From NCBI GenBank assembly GCA_949289305.1, contig CASENB010000029.1:1-64000 (forward strand): a DNA stretch of 64,000 nt. Direction: 5' to 3'. How positions within the stretch are numbered: position 1 is the stretch's first letter; every line of letters starts with the position of its first letter. The translations under genes were made by a program, and so were the position numbers. The notes beneath the pieces are model-generated. The model saw nothing but the letters and a program-made list of their open reading frames with translations, had not been told where the DNA came from and did no database searches. This document shows positions 25,627-33,774 of the stretch, piece by piece. The stretch is from an uncultured Spirochaetales bacterium (GTDB lineage: Bacteria; Spirochaetota; Spirochaetia; Sphaerochaetales; Sphaerochaetaceae).

Positions 25627-27216
25627 TCATACTCCGCTGTTGCCGTAGTTTGCAAGAACTCTTGCTGAAGGATCGTCTACATTGCATCCTGGCCATGATC
25701 TATTCGGCATCCAGAATGTTGGAATCATTTGGCTCTGTCCTGGATAGTATTTTTCAAAGATAGTCCTATAAAGCAGGCTTTCTTTTGTGAACGGACGCGA
25801 AACCTCGTCATATTTCAGACATTCATCTTTCCATCCATCTCCTTCATATAGTTCTTCTGCATATTCCTTGATATCGTTCACAAGGCTGTGCCCGACAGCA
25901 TCTGAAAACGCTGCCTTTTCCCTCCAGAGAATGGTCTTGGGCAGATAATTCCCTTTTTCAAACGCCTTTCTTAGAAGATATTTTCCCATGCCATATTTAT
26001 TCATCTTCATCTCGGGATCTAACGACATTACATAACCTGCGAACTTCAAATCTCCGAACGGAACGCGAGCTTCGATTGAGTTGTCTGCAATACATCTGTC
26101 AGCCCTAAGAACATCATAGGCGTATAGTTCCCTCATCCTTTTCTCTGCTTCTTTTTGGAACTCTTCCGCATTTGGCGCATAGTCCGTGTACTTGTATCCG
26201 AACAGCTCATCGGAAACTTCTCCTGTCAGCAGAACCCTTATGTCAGTAGTCTCATGGATCTTCTTGCAAATAAGATACATTCCGACGCTTGCCCTGATTG
26301 TCGTAATATCGAAAGTCGCTAACGTTGAAATTACTTCTTCAAGACTGTTGATGACATCGTCTCTCGTAATAATTACTTCCGTGTGTTCCGTATTCAAGTA
26401 GGTTGCGACTTCTTTCGCATACTTTAAATCTATCGCATCCTTTTCCATTCCGATTGAAAAAGTCCTGATCTTCTTTTTTAGCGTCTTTGCCGCAATAGAA
26501 CAGACGAGGGAGCTGTCAAGACCTCCGGATAAAAGGAAGCCGAGAGGCGCATCGCTATCTAGCCTTTTTACAACGCCTTCGGTTAAAAGTTCGTTTATCT
26601 TTTCCGTCGCTGCAGAAATGTCTGGGCTAATGAACTTTTTCACATATCCTATATCATTGTATTTTACGAACTTCTCTCCATCGTAATATGATCCTGGCGG
26701 GAAAGGGATAATCTTTTCGCATAGTCCTAACAGCAGTTTTGCTTCACTTGCAAATGCGATTTTTCCATCTTCGTCATAGCCGTAGAAAAGCGGTCTAATT
26801 CCAATTGGATCTCTTGCCGCAATCAAAGAGTCCTTCTTTGAATCATAGATTACTGTTGCAAACTCCGCATCAAGAAGAAGAAACATGTCTGTTCCGTATT
26901 TCTCATAAAGCGGAAGCATTATTTCGCAGTCAGAATCGGAGGCAAATGCATACCCATCTTTTTTCAGCTCCTCTCTTGTCTTTCTAAAGCCATAGAGTTC
27001 CCCGTTCGTAATTGAATAGTTTCCATTTAGTCCAAACGGTTGCATCCCTTCTTCATTCAAACCCATGATAGCTAGACGCTGAAATGCCATAAAGCGGCCT
27101 TTAGGCAGCATTACGATTCTCTCATCGTCTGGGCCTCTAAGCTTAGTGCGCTCAAGATGGGATTTGATTTCCTCTAAAGTAAGCCTGTTTCCTTCACTTG
27201 CAAAAACGGTACACAT
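25627..27216 (-). CDS. asnB: Glutamine-hydrolysing asparagine synthase
   Basis: A 529-residue AsnB. The class II glutamine amidotransferase domain begins at the nucleophile Cys2 (MCTVFASEG; the usual Gly after Cys is Thr here) and includes SITNGELYG. The synthetase domain carries the PP-loop LLSGGLDSSLV around residues 226-236 and the later DRCIADNSIEARVPFGD. It makes asparagine and glutamate from aspartate, glutamine and ATP. AGGAGGC precedes the ATG. The start is preceded by a leader of about 75 nt holding an intrinsic terminator, so expression is probably attenuated. It is divergent from pyrG, another glutamine amidotransferase. Confidence 0.92.
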   Translation of the reverse strand: MCTVFASEGNRLTLEEIKSHLERTKLRGPDDERIVMLPKGRFMAFQRLAIMGLNEEGMQPFGLNGNYSITNGELYGFRKTREELKKDGYAFASDSDCEIMLPLYEKYGTDMFLLLDAEFATVIYDSKKDSLIAARDPIGIRPLFYGYDEDGKIAFASEAKLLLGLCEKIIPFPPGSYYDGEKFVKYNDIGYVKKFISPDISAATEKINELLTEGVVKRLDSDAPLGFLLSGGLDSSLVCSIAAKTLKKKIRTFSIGMEKDAIDLKYAKEVATYLNTEHTEVIITRDDVINSLEEVISTLATFDITTIRASVGMYLICKKIHETTDIRVLLTGEVSDELFGYKYTDYAPNAEEFQKEAEKRMRELYAYDVLRADRCIADNSIEARVPFGDLKFAGYVMSLDPEMKMNKYGMGKYLLRKAFEKGNYLPKTILWREKAAFSDAVGHSLVNDIKEYAEELYEGDGWKDECLKYDEVSRPFTKESLLYRTIFEKYYPGQSQMIPTFWMPNRSWPGCNVDDPSARVLANYGNSGV

Positions 27217-27230
27217 AAAGCCTCCTAAAT

Positions 27231-27275
27231 AAAAAAACGCCCTAAGAGATGAGAGTAACCTCAGCTCTTAGGACG
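27231..27275 (-). terminator. Leader terminator (attenuator) of asnB
   Basis: Minus-strand stem of 11 bp with one G-U: CGTCCTAAGAG (27275-27265) pairs with CTCTTAGGGCG (27248-27238), followed by seven T (27237-27231) just ahead of the asnB Shine-Dalgarno. No gene on this strand lies upstream, because pyrG is divergent, so the terminator acts on asnB's own leader. A weaker alternative hairpin, GGAC with GTCC (27284-27271), would compete with the 5' arm. Confidence 0.75.
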
Positions 27276-27299
27276 CCCTTGTCCGAAAATTATGCTACT

Positions 27300-27328
27300 A
27301 AAATATTAAAAATAAGAATTAATGTCAC
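27300..27328 (-). promoter_or_regulatory. Candidate promoter of asnB
   Basis: Minus-strand GTGACA (27328-27323), 17 bases, TATTTT (27305-27300). Start would be near 27293, upstream of the leader terminator. Confidence 0.5.
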
Positions 27329-27376
27329 GATGGAAGAATCAAAAATAATAAAAAAATTTAAAATAGGGTTTTAATA

Positions 27377-27405
27377 TTGACTAATGCGGTCATAAAATAT
27401 ATAAA
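27377..27405 (+). promoter_or_regulatory. Promoter of pyrG
   Basis: TTGACT (27377-27382), exactly 17 bases, TATAAA (27400-27405). Start expected near 27412, giving a 62-nt leader. Confidence 0.8.
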
Positions 27406-27423
27406 ATTGCAAGTTAAGAACAA

Positions 27424-27463
27424 AGGCGTTCACCAGGCGGTGGATGCCTTTTTCTCTTTTTAG
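27424..27463 (+). terminator. Leader terminator (attenuator) of pyrG
   Basis: Twelve-base stem AAGGCGTTCACC with GGTGGATGCCTT (two G-U pairs), four-base loop AGGC, then TTTTTCTCTTTTT. It lies between the promoter and the pyrG ATG at 27474, with AGGGGGG directly after it as ribosome site, so read-through is required for expression. Confidence 0.8.
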
Positions 27464-27473
27464 GGGGGAAGTG

Positions 27474-29069
27474 ATGAGCAAGCATATTTTTGTTACGGGC
27501 GGTGTTGTATCGGGACTTGGCAAGGGAATAGTGGCGGCAAGCCTTGGATCCTTATTGAAACTCAGAGGTCTTAAGGTTGCGGCTCAGAAGCTTGACCCTT
27601 ATGTGAACGTGGATCCTGGAACTATGAGTCCCTATCAGCACGGCGAAGTGTTTGTAACTGATGACGGCGCAGAGACCGATCTTGATTTAGGGCACTATGA
27701 AAGATTCATAGATGAGAATCTCAATAAGTTTTCAAACCTTACAAGCGGAAAAGTATATTGGAACGTTTTGCATAAAGAGAGAAGCGGCGAATACCTTGGA
27801 GCTACCGTTCAAATCATTCCTCACGTAACGAATGAGATAAAGAATTTCATATATAGCCTAGCCGGCATTACGAAGGCCGATGTCGTTATCACTGAGATCG
27901 GAGGAACGATAGGAGATATAGAATCTCAGCCATTTTTAGAGGCTGTAAGACAAATTCGTAGCGAAATCGGAAGAGAAAATTGTATGTTTGTACATGTTGT
28001 GCTTGTTCCTTACTTGAAGTGTTCTGCAGAACATAAGACAAAACCGGCGCAGCATAGCGTTCACGAGCTTCAGGGCATGGGAATAATGCCTGACTGCATT
28101 GTCACTAGGGCAGATGAACCGCTTGAAGATGGAATATTGGATAAGATTGCGCAGTTCTGCAATACGGAAAGAGAGGCCGTAATAGAAAACCAGAGTCTCG
28201 GCAGCTTATATGAGGTGCCTCTGATGCTTCACGAAAGAGGGCTGGATAGCTATGTGGTGAAAAGACTGTCCTTAAATGCGCAAGAGGCGGACATATCCAA
28301 ATGGCTTGAGATAAAGGAGAGGATGAAAAATGTCAAAGGAGAAGTTGAGATCGCAATCTGCGGAAAGTACACGCAGCTTCATGATGCGTATCTCTCTATC
28401 ATAGAGAGCCTTAATCATGCAGGCATTTATAATGATGTGAAAGTTAAGATCCGCTGGGTTGATACCATAGAAATTGAAAGAAAAGGGGCTGCGGCATATT
28501 TAAAAGACGTCGATGCGATATTGGTCCCCGGAGGTTTTGGAGAGAGAGGAATTGAGGGAATGATTGCGGCGGCCAACTATGCCAGAGTAAACGACATTCC
28601 ATACCTTGGAATATGTCTTGGAATGCAGATTGCAGTTATTGAAGCTGCAAGGAACATGGCTAAGATGGAAGATGCGAATTCAAGAGAATTCAATCCTAAG
28701 TCCAAGCATCTTGTAATAGATCTTATGGAAAATCAGAAAGGCGTAAGCGACAAAGGCGGTACGATGAGGCTAGGCGCATATGAATGCATGATAAAAGATG
28801 GAACGCTCTTGAAGAAAATTTATAATGAGAAGAAGATTAGCGAACGCCATCGCCATCGCTATGAGGTGTCAAACGAATATAGGTCTGCTTTAGAAGAGAG
28901 CGGAATCGTATTTTCAGGGCTGAGTCCTAATGGAGAACTTGTAGAGGCTATGGAAAATCCTAAAAACAAGTTCTTTGTCGCTGTGCAATTCCATCCAGAG
29001 TTCAAAAGCAGGCCGAATAGGTGCCATCCTCTGTTTTATCATTTTGTAAAAAGCGCAATATCAAAATAG
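27474..29069 (+). CDS. pyrG: CTP synthase
   Basis: A 531-residue enzyme that aminates UTP to CTP with ATP and glutamine. The N-terminal amidoligase domain starts [19 protein letters not shown] with its P-loop and includes the metal-site [21 protein letters not shown]. The C-terminal class I glutaminase carries the nucleophile Cys in LGICLGMQ near residue 381 and the His-Glu of FHPEF near 508. I start at 27474, ten codons inside the open frame, because this Met follows the ribosome site and the upstream codons lie in the terminator hairpin. Length is normal for the family. Confidence 0.96.
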   Translation: MSKHIFVTGGVVSGLGKGIVAASLGSLLKLRGLKVAAQKLDPYVNVDPGTMSPYQHGEVFVTDDGAETDLDLGHYERFIDENLNKFSNLTSGKVYWNVLHKERSGEYLGATVQIIPHVTNEIKNFIYSLAGITKADVVITEIGGTIGDIESQPFLEAVRQIRSEIGRENCMFVHVVLVPYLKCSAEHKTKPAQHSVHELQGMGIMPDCIVTRADEPLEDGILDKIAQFCNTEREAVIENQSLGSLYEVPLMLHERGLDSYVVKRLSLNAQEADISKWLEIKERMKNVKGEVEIAICGKYTQLHDAYLSIIESLNHAGIYNDVKVKIRWVDTIEIERKGAAAYLKDVDAILVPGGFGERGIEGMIAAANYARVNDIPYLGICLGMQIAVIEAARNMAKMEDANSREFNPKSKHLVIDLMENQKGVSDKGGTMRLGAYECMIKDGTLLKKIYNEKKISERHRHRYEVSNEYRSALEESGIVFSGLSPNGELVEAMENPKNKFFVAVQFHPEFKSRPNRCHPLFYHFVKSAISK

Positions 29070-29100
29070 ATTCGTACTAGATATTCATAAGCATGTAAAT

Positions 29101-29125
29101 TCCACCCCCTTGTCAGGGGGCTGGA
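29101..29125. repeat. Hairpin between pyrG and the epimerase gene
   Basis: TCCA-CCCCCT pairs with AGGGGG-c-TGGA (10 bp with one bulged C, four-base loop TGTC). No T run follows on either strand, so it may be a weak terminator, a transcript-stabilising stem or a REP-like element. Confidence 0.4.
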
Positions 29126-29156
29126 AAGAACTGAATTATCTGCGTAAATTTGTTAT

Positions 29157-29162
29157 TATAAT
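29157..29162 (+). promoter_or_regulatory. -10 box of the dehydratase gene, predicted leaderless
   Basis: A perfect TATAAT ends six bases before the ATG at 29169. No clear -35 box is seen. Confidence 0.5.
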
Positions 29163-29168
29163 GTGCAT

Positions 29169-30104
29169 ATGAATATTCTAATTACAGGATCTGCGGGATT
29201 CATGGGATCTTCTTTTGTGAATCATATGTTATCCCTAAATGAAGATTGGACAGTCTTTGGCCTTGATGCTCTTACTTATGCTGCCAATTTGGACCGCTTG
29301 AGTTTTGCTTTTAAAAGTCCATCCTTTCATTTTATAAAAGGCGATATAACAGACAGGGATTTTTTAGATAATCTTTTTTCTTCCGTCTCATTTGATGTTG
29401 TGGTTAATTTTGCAGCAGAGACACATGTGGATAATTCGATTATCTCTTCACGCCAATTCATCTTAAGTAATATCGTAGGGACAGCTAACTTATTAGATTT
29501 TACACTTAAATATGGAGTTAAAAGATTTCATCAGATCTCAACTGATGAAGTATATGGCGATTTAAAAAGCACAGATGACGAACCTTTTAATGAAGAGAGT
29601 CCGCTTAAGCCTAGTAATCCGTATTCTGCTAGCAAAGCCTCTGCCGATTTGCTTTGTCTCTCGTATCGAAGGACATATGATGCGCCAGTTACTATCAGCA
29701 GGTCTGTAAATAATTATGGTACGTTACAGCACGAAGAGAAACTTATTCCGCATACAATCTCATTGATAAAGAAAAATGAGCCGGTAAGAGTGTATGGGAA
29801 GGGCGATAACATCCGTTCTTGGATAAGCACTAGAGATCATAGCAGGGCTGTTGAGATTATATTGAAAAAGGGGGGAATCGGAGAGGTCTATAATGTTTCG
29901 TCAGGTTTTGAAATAAGAAATATCGATTTGGTGAAAAGGATTTTAGTCTCTTATGGTAAAAGTGATGACGATATTATGTTTGTTAAAGATCGTCCGGGAC
30001 ACGATTACCGTTATGCTTTAAACTTTGATAAACTTAAAGCTTTGGGCTTTGAAGCAAAAGACAATCTCTTAAACTTTGTTGATGAAAGACGTTTTGATAT
30101 CTAA
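29169..30104 (+). CDS. dTDP-glucose 4,6-dehydratase-like SDR enzyme
   Basis: A 311-residue extended short-chain dehydrogenase. N-terminal NAD motif TGSAGFMGSSF at residues 6-16, FAAETHVDNSI near 82, STDEVYGDL near 121 and catalytic Tyr-Lys in YSASKASAD near 149-157: the RfbB signature set. Somewhat shorter than typical RfbB (340-360). Converts dTDP-glucose to the 4-keto-6-deoxy sugar if dTDP-specific; other nucleotide-sugar dehydratases share these motifs. No other rhamnose or O-antigen genes are adjacent. I prefer ATG 29169 over GTG 29163 because of the -10 box spacing. Confidence 0.82.
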   Translation: MNILITGSAGFMGSSFVNHMLSLNEDWTVFGLDALTYAANLDRLSFAFKSPSFHFIKGDITDRDFLDNLFSSVSFDVVVNFAAETHVDNSIISSRQFILSNIVGTANLLDFTLKYGVKRFHQISTDEVYGDLKSTDDEPFNEESPLKPSNPYSASKASADLLCLSYRRTYDAPVTISRSVNNYGTLQHEEKLIPHTISLIKKNEPVRVYGKGDNIRSWISTRDHSRAVEIILKKGGIGEVYNVSSGFEIRNIDLVKRILVSYGKSDDDIMFVKDRPGHDYRYALNFDKLKALGFEAKDNLLNFVDERRFDI

Positions 30105-30140
30105 AAATACGTAATATAGATTTAAATACCACATCTAGAG

Positions 30141-30149
30141 TGCTATTAT
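30141..30149 (+). promoter_or_regulatory. Extended -10 box, predicted near-leaderless
   Basis: TGC followed by TATTAT (30144-30149), eight bases before the ATG at 30158. No good -35 box, as expected for an extended -10 promoter. Confidence 0.45.
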
Positions 30150-30157
30150 TCATAGCC

Positions 30158-30892
30158 ATGAACGCCTATCTTGCTACAAAGAGTAATGTTCCTCCTGGAT
30201 ATGGCCATCCGACTTTTGGTGTGGCCCATATTCTAACTTTGGTATTCACGGTTGTGTTTATTGCGTTGTTCTCTTCTTTTTATAAGAGAAGAGATGAGAA
30301 AGTCAGAAAAACAATACGAATTGTCGTTGCTGTCTTTTTGCTTTTAGATGAAGTGCTTAAACACGCTAATGCAATCCTCACAGGGCAGTGGGAGGCGTAT
30401 CTTCTTCCTCTTCATCTGTGCTCTGTTAATATTTTCATTATCGCACTTGATGCTTTTCATAGCACTGAAAGTAAAGAGAACTACCTTGTAGCTGTATGTA
30501 TTCCCGCAAGTATTATGGCCCTGATTTTCCCATCCTGGCTTGAAACTCTTCCATATTTTGGCCTCATGAGCCTTCATTCCTGGACTGTGCATATCGCGCT
30601 TCTGCTGTATCCATGCTTGTTGCTGGCATCTGGTTTTAATCCTAGCTTGAAAGAGTTCTTTAAGGCAAAAGTTGTAATTCCTTTTTCTTTACTTTTAGTG
30701 TTCGTATTCTTCTTCAATAGAGCCTTTGGAACTGATTTCTTCTTTTTAAGCGAAGGCGGAGAGGGAAATCCTCTTTCTTTCTTTGAATCTGTCATGAATC
30801 CGATTTCATACGCACTCTTTGTAGCGTTTCTGCTTTACCTGATGCCAACTGTTACGATTTTGTTTGTTAATGCGATAAAAAAGAGGCTGTAA
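30158..30892 (+). CDS. YwaF/TIGR02206-type integral membrane protein
   Basis: About 244 residues with six to seven predicted helices. Characteristic features of the TIGR02206 (YwaF) family are visible: the opening FGVAHILTLVFTVVF, the LLPLHLCSVNIFIIAL segment near residue 82 with conserved PLHLC, and SLHSWTVHIALL near 140. The molecular function of this family is not established. I start at the Met of MNAYLATKSN; six upstream codons in the open frame coincide with the -10 box. Probably co-transcribed with the aldolase gene 35 bases downstream. Confidence 0.8.
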   Translation: MNAYLATKSNVPPGYGHPTFGVAHILTLVFTVVFIALFSSFYKRRDEKVRKTIRIVVAVFLLLDEVLKHANAILTGQWEAYLLPLHLCSVNIFIIALDAFHSTESKENYLVAVCIPASIMALIFPSWLETLPYFGLMSLHSWTVHIALLLYPCLLLASGFNPSLKEFFKAKVVIPFSLLLVFVFFFNRAFGTDFFFLSEGGEGNPLSFFESVMNPISYALFVAFLLYLMPTVTILFVNAIKKRL

Positions 30893-30927
30893 GGGATTTC
30901 TCATGATATAATGAAATGGGAGGAGCT

Positions 30928-31605
30928 ATGCTTAATCTATTTCTTGATTCTGCAGATATCGATGAGATAAGAGACGTTTACAGCCTTATAAGACTTGATG
31001 GCGTTACGACAAATCCAAGCCTTCTTGCAAAAGCTAAAAACAAATATGGAAGTCCTGTCTTAAACTTAAAGGTGGTTTATAATTTTGTAACTCAACATGG
31101 AGGAGCCCTTCATGTTCAGCCTGTCGGCACTAGTTATGAAGAGATAATCAGCGATGCCTATTACATTCTTGACGAGGTCGGACCTAAGACTTGGATTAAG
31201 ATTCCTGTTACAGAACCAGGTCTTGCTGCGATTGGGAAACTATCTAAAGAAGGAATAAACATAACGGCGGCCTCTATCTTCTCTTTTACTCAGGCAATGC
31301 TTGCATATAAAGCGGGAGCGAAGTGCATCTCCGTTTACTGCAACAGGGCAGAAGAGAATGGAATTGATTATAAAACAGTAATTAAAAGTATTAAAAACGC
31401 AGTGCCGGATGTAATGCTTCTTGCGGCCTCTTTCAAAGACATAAAACAGGTCGAGGAGGCTTCATTCTCAGGTGCTGACAGCCTTACGATAAAAAAGGCT
31501 TTGCTTTTTTCTGCATTAAACGACAGCGTGATAAATAAGACTGTTCGCACTTTTAAAGACGACTGGGCGGAGGCGTTTTCTTCAAATACCATAAAAGGGG
31601 AGTGA
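30928..31605 (+). CDS. Transaldolase / fructose-6-phosphate aldolase-like protein
   Basis: A 225-residue class I aldolase of the TalC/FSA small-transaldolase family. It starts MLNLFLDSADIDEIR, has the GVTTNPSLLAK motif near residue 25 and the Schiff-base lysine in TWIKIPVT near residue 88, with ITAASIFSFTQA after it. It should interconvert sugar phosphates through a dihydroxyacetone enamine, either as transaldolase or aldolase; the sequence alone does not separate the two. GGGAGGAGC stands just before ATG 30928, which is why I prefer it to the ATG at 30916. One base separates it from manA. Confidence 0.88.
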   Translation: MLNLFLDSADIDEIRDVYSLIRLDGVTTNPSLLAKAKNKYGSPVLNLKVVYNFVTQHGGALHVQPVGTSYEEIISDAYYILDEVGPKTWIKIPVTEPGLAAIGKLSKEGINITAASIFSFTQAMLAYKAGAKCISVYCNRAEENGIDYKTVIKSIKNAVPDVMLLAASFKDIKQVEEASFSGADSLTIKKALLFSALNDSVINKTVRTFKDDWAEAFSSNTIKGE

Positions 31606-31606
31606 A

Positions 31607-32758
31607 ATGAGAACTGTTAAGATAAAAGGATCTGTAAAAGATTACGCATGGGGAAATGATTATTATATTGCAAATCTTCTTTCTTTGAAGAGGGAAGGAT
31701 CTAAGGCTGAATATTGGATGGGCGCCCATCCATCTGGGGATGCAATAACTGAAAGCGAAGAGAAACTAAGTTCTTACATAGCATCCGATCCTGTTTCAGC
31801 TTTAGGATCTAAAAGAGATAAGCTGCCGCTTTTATTCAAGATTCTTGCAATTGAGAAGCCTCTTTCCCTTCAGTGCCATCCAAATAAAAAGCAGGCAGAA
31901 GAAGGTTGGAAAAGAGAAGAACCTTTAAGAGCTAGTGGTAAGGAGTACAACTACCAGGATGATAACGAAAAGGCGGAGATTATCTATGCTTTAAGCCCTA
32001 TAAGCGCTATGTGCGGCTTCAGAGAGAAAGATGAGATTGATGCTAATTTCAGAAAATACATACCTTCTTCTTATAAAAAGTATTTTAATTCTCAGGTAAA
32101 CGACATAGAAAAGATGTTCTTTACTCTTTATGAATTGAAAGATGCTGAAAAAAAAGAGGTTTTAAAAGAGCTTGAAGAGAGTCTCAATAACGATCCTTCT
32201 CCGTCTTATGACGGCGAATTTCTAAATCTTAAAGCGATAGCGCTTGAATGCCTTAAAGAGTACGAAGGCGATATAGGAGCTCTTGCTCCTCTATTTATGA
32301 ACGTCGTTCATTTAAATGTGGGTGAGGCGCTGTTTTTGAAGCCTGATACCCTCCACGCATATGTCTATGGAAACGGTGTCGAACTTATGAGTTCTTCAGA
32401 TAACGTACTTAGAGGAGGACTAACTAAGAAAAGGGTAGATCTGGAAGAACTTAAGAGGATAATGGAATTTACTTCTCTTGATGTTGAGAAGGTAAAGAAG
32501 ATAAACGATGAAAAGGGAAGGGAGATCATGCTGACAGATACTCCTTCCTTCAGGCTTGCTAAAATGGATAGTGGAACTTACCGCGTTCATAATGAGGCTG
32601 GCATAGTTATCGTGATAGACGGATCTTTGACAATTAAGGAAAAGGAGTCTGTTTTGAAACTTGAAAAAGGGGAGGTTGCTTTCATTGCGTATTCAGCTGA
32701 TGCTGAGTTAAGCCTTTCAGGCCTTGCATTTGAAGCGATCGTTCCACCATTGAGTTGA
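31607..32758 (+). CDS. manA: Mannose-6-phosphate isomerase, class I
   Basis: A 383-residue zinc-dependent isomerase linking fructose 6-phosphate and mannose 6-phosphate. Zinc ligands lie in LQCHPNKKQAEEGW near residues 93-106 (Gln, His) and DTLHAYVYGNGVELM near 246-260 (His, Glu), with SDNVLRGGLTKKRVD shortly after. It follows the transaldolase-like gene by one base, so the pair may feed mannose or its derivatives into the pentose/hexose phosphate pool. The next gene starts within a few bases of its stop. Confidence 0.93.
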   Translation: MRTVKIKGSVKDYAWGNDYYIANLLSLKREGSKAEYWMGAHPSGDAITESEEKLSSYIASDPVSALGSKRDKLPLLFKILAIEKPLSLQCHPNKKQAEEGWKREEPLRASGKEYNYQDDNEKAEIIYALSPISAMCGFREKDEIDANFRKYIPSSYKKYFNSQVNDIEKMFFTLYELKDAEKKEVLKELEESLNNDPSPSYDGEFLNLKAIALECLKEYEGDIGALAPLFMNVVHLNVGEALFLKPDTLHAYVYGNGVELMSSSDNVLRGGLTKKRVDLEELKRIMEFTSLDVEKVKKINDEKGREIMLTDTPSFRLAKMDSGTYRVHNEAGIVIVIDGSLTIKEKESVLKLEKGEVAFIAYSADAELSLSGLAFEAIVPPLS

Positions 32759-32760
32759 TT

Positions 32761-33687
32761 ATGGGAAAAGAGAAAGAAATAAAGGCGACAAGTGGATTTC
32801 CAATCCTTATTCTTGTGATAGTTTTAATACTAGGCGCTCTAGCATTCTTTGCTTATGAATGCTACGCATATTCAAGCGGTACTCTTTTTATCGTTTCCTG
32901 CATATTATTTTGTTTTTCGGTTTGTTTTCTTCCATTTTTACTGTTGGGTCTGAAAGCCGTAAGGCCGAACGAAGCTTATGTATTTACGCTTTTCGGCAGA
33001 TACTATGGAACTCTTAAAAAGGAAGGGTTTTATTTTGTAAATCCTTTTTGCACTCCAAACAATGGCTCAGATGACAGATCTAGGTATAAGAAGACTGTAT
33101 CTTTGAGAGTACAGAGCCTTAATAATGCTGTTCAGAAGGTAAATGACAAGCTTGGAAATCCGATTATGATCGGTGCTGTTGTAAACTGGAGAGTTTCCGA
33201 TCCGACAAAAGCCGTATTCGTAGTTGATAAGTATTACGAGTTCTTATCTAATCAGGCAGACAGCATAATTAGGAACGTAGCACGCCTTTATCCTTACGAC
33301 ACCTTTTCAGATGAGGATGATGCAGATGAGGAGATGACGCTCAGATCTTCATCTAGCGAGATTGCATCAAAAATGAAAGACGAACTGCAAGAGAGCGTTG
33401 CTAATGCCGGAATAGAGATTCTTGAGGTGAGAATCAATCAGCTATCGTATTCTGAGGAGATTGCACAGGCAATGTTACAGAGACAGCAGGCAGAAGCGAT
33501 AATCGCAGCAAGGCGTAAAATCGTGGATGGTGCTGTTTCTATGGTTGATATGGCGCTTAAGGAGCTTGAGAAGAACAGCGTCGTATCTCTTGATGATGAG
33601 AAGAAAGCTCAGATGGTATCTAATCTCTTGGTTGTTTTATGCGGCAATAAGGATGCACAGCCTGTAATAAATAATGGATCAATCTAG
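32761..33687 (+). CDS. SPFH/Band 7 domain membrane protein
   Basis: A 308-residue protein with two close hydrophobic segments at about residues 13-35 and 40-62, then an SPFH (stomatin/prohibitin/flotillin/HflK) domain from about residue 65: LKAVRPNEAYVFTLFGRYYGTLKKEG, and later AVVNWRVSDPTKAVFVVD and NAGIEILEVRINQLSYSEEIAQAML. The QRQQAEAIIAARRKIV helix is the usual coiled tail. SPFH proteins build oligomeric scaffolds that organise membrane domains or control proteases. Last gene of the group; co-transcription with manA is likely, function otherwise unknown. Confidence 0.87.
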   Translation: MGKEKEIKATSGFPILILVIVLILGALAFFAYECYAYSSGTLFIVSCILFCFSVCFLPFLLLGLKAVRPNEAYVFTLFGRYYGTLKKEGFYFVNPFCTPNNGSDDRSRYKKTVSLRVQSLNNAVQKVNDKLGNPIMIGAVVNWRVSDPTKAVFVVDKYYEFLSNQADSIIRNVARLYPYDTFSDEDDADEEMTLRSSSSEIASKMKDELQESVANAGIEILEVRINQLSYSEEIAQAMLQRQQAEAIIAARRKIVDGAVSMVDMALKELEKNSVVSLDDEKKAQMVSNLLVVLCGNKDAQPVINNGSI

Positions 33688-33774
33688 TTATTAAAAAAGA
33701 CGATTTCATTAATATTTTAAAAATAAGAAGAAAAAAGTAGTTTATATCTTTTTCTATCTGATAAAATTAATCAT

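Noticed and set aside
27231..27300. T-box or glutamine riboswitch in the asnB leader
   Set aside because: Leader is too short and lacks the T-box sequence and known glutamine riboswitch core; only a simple terminator is seen.
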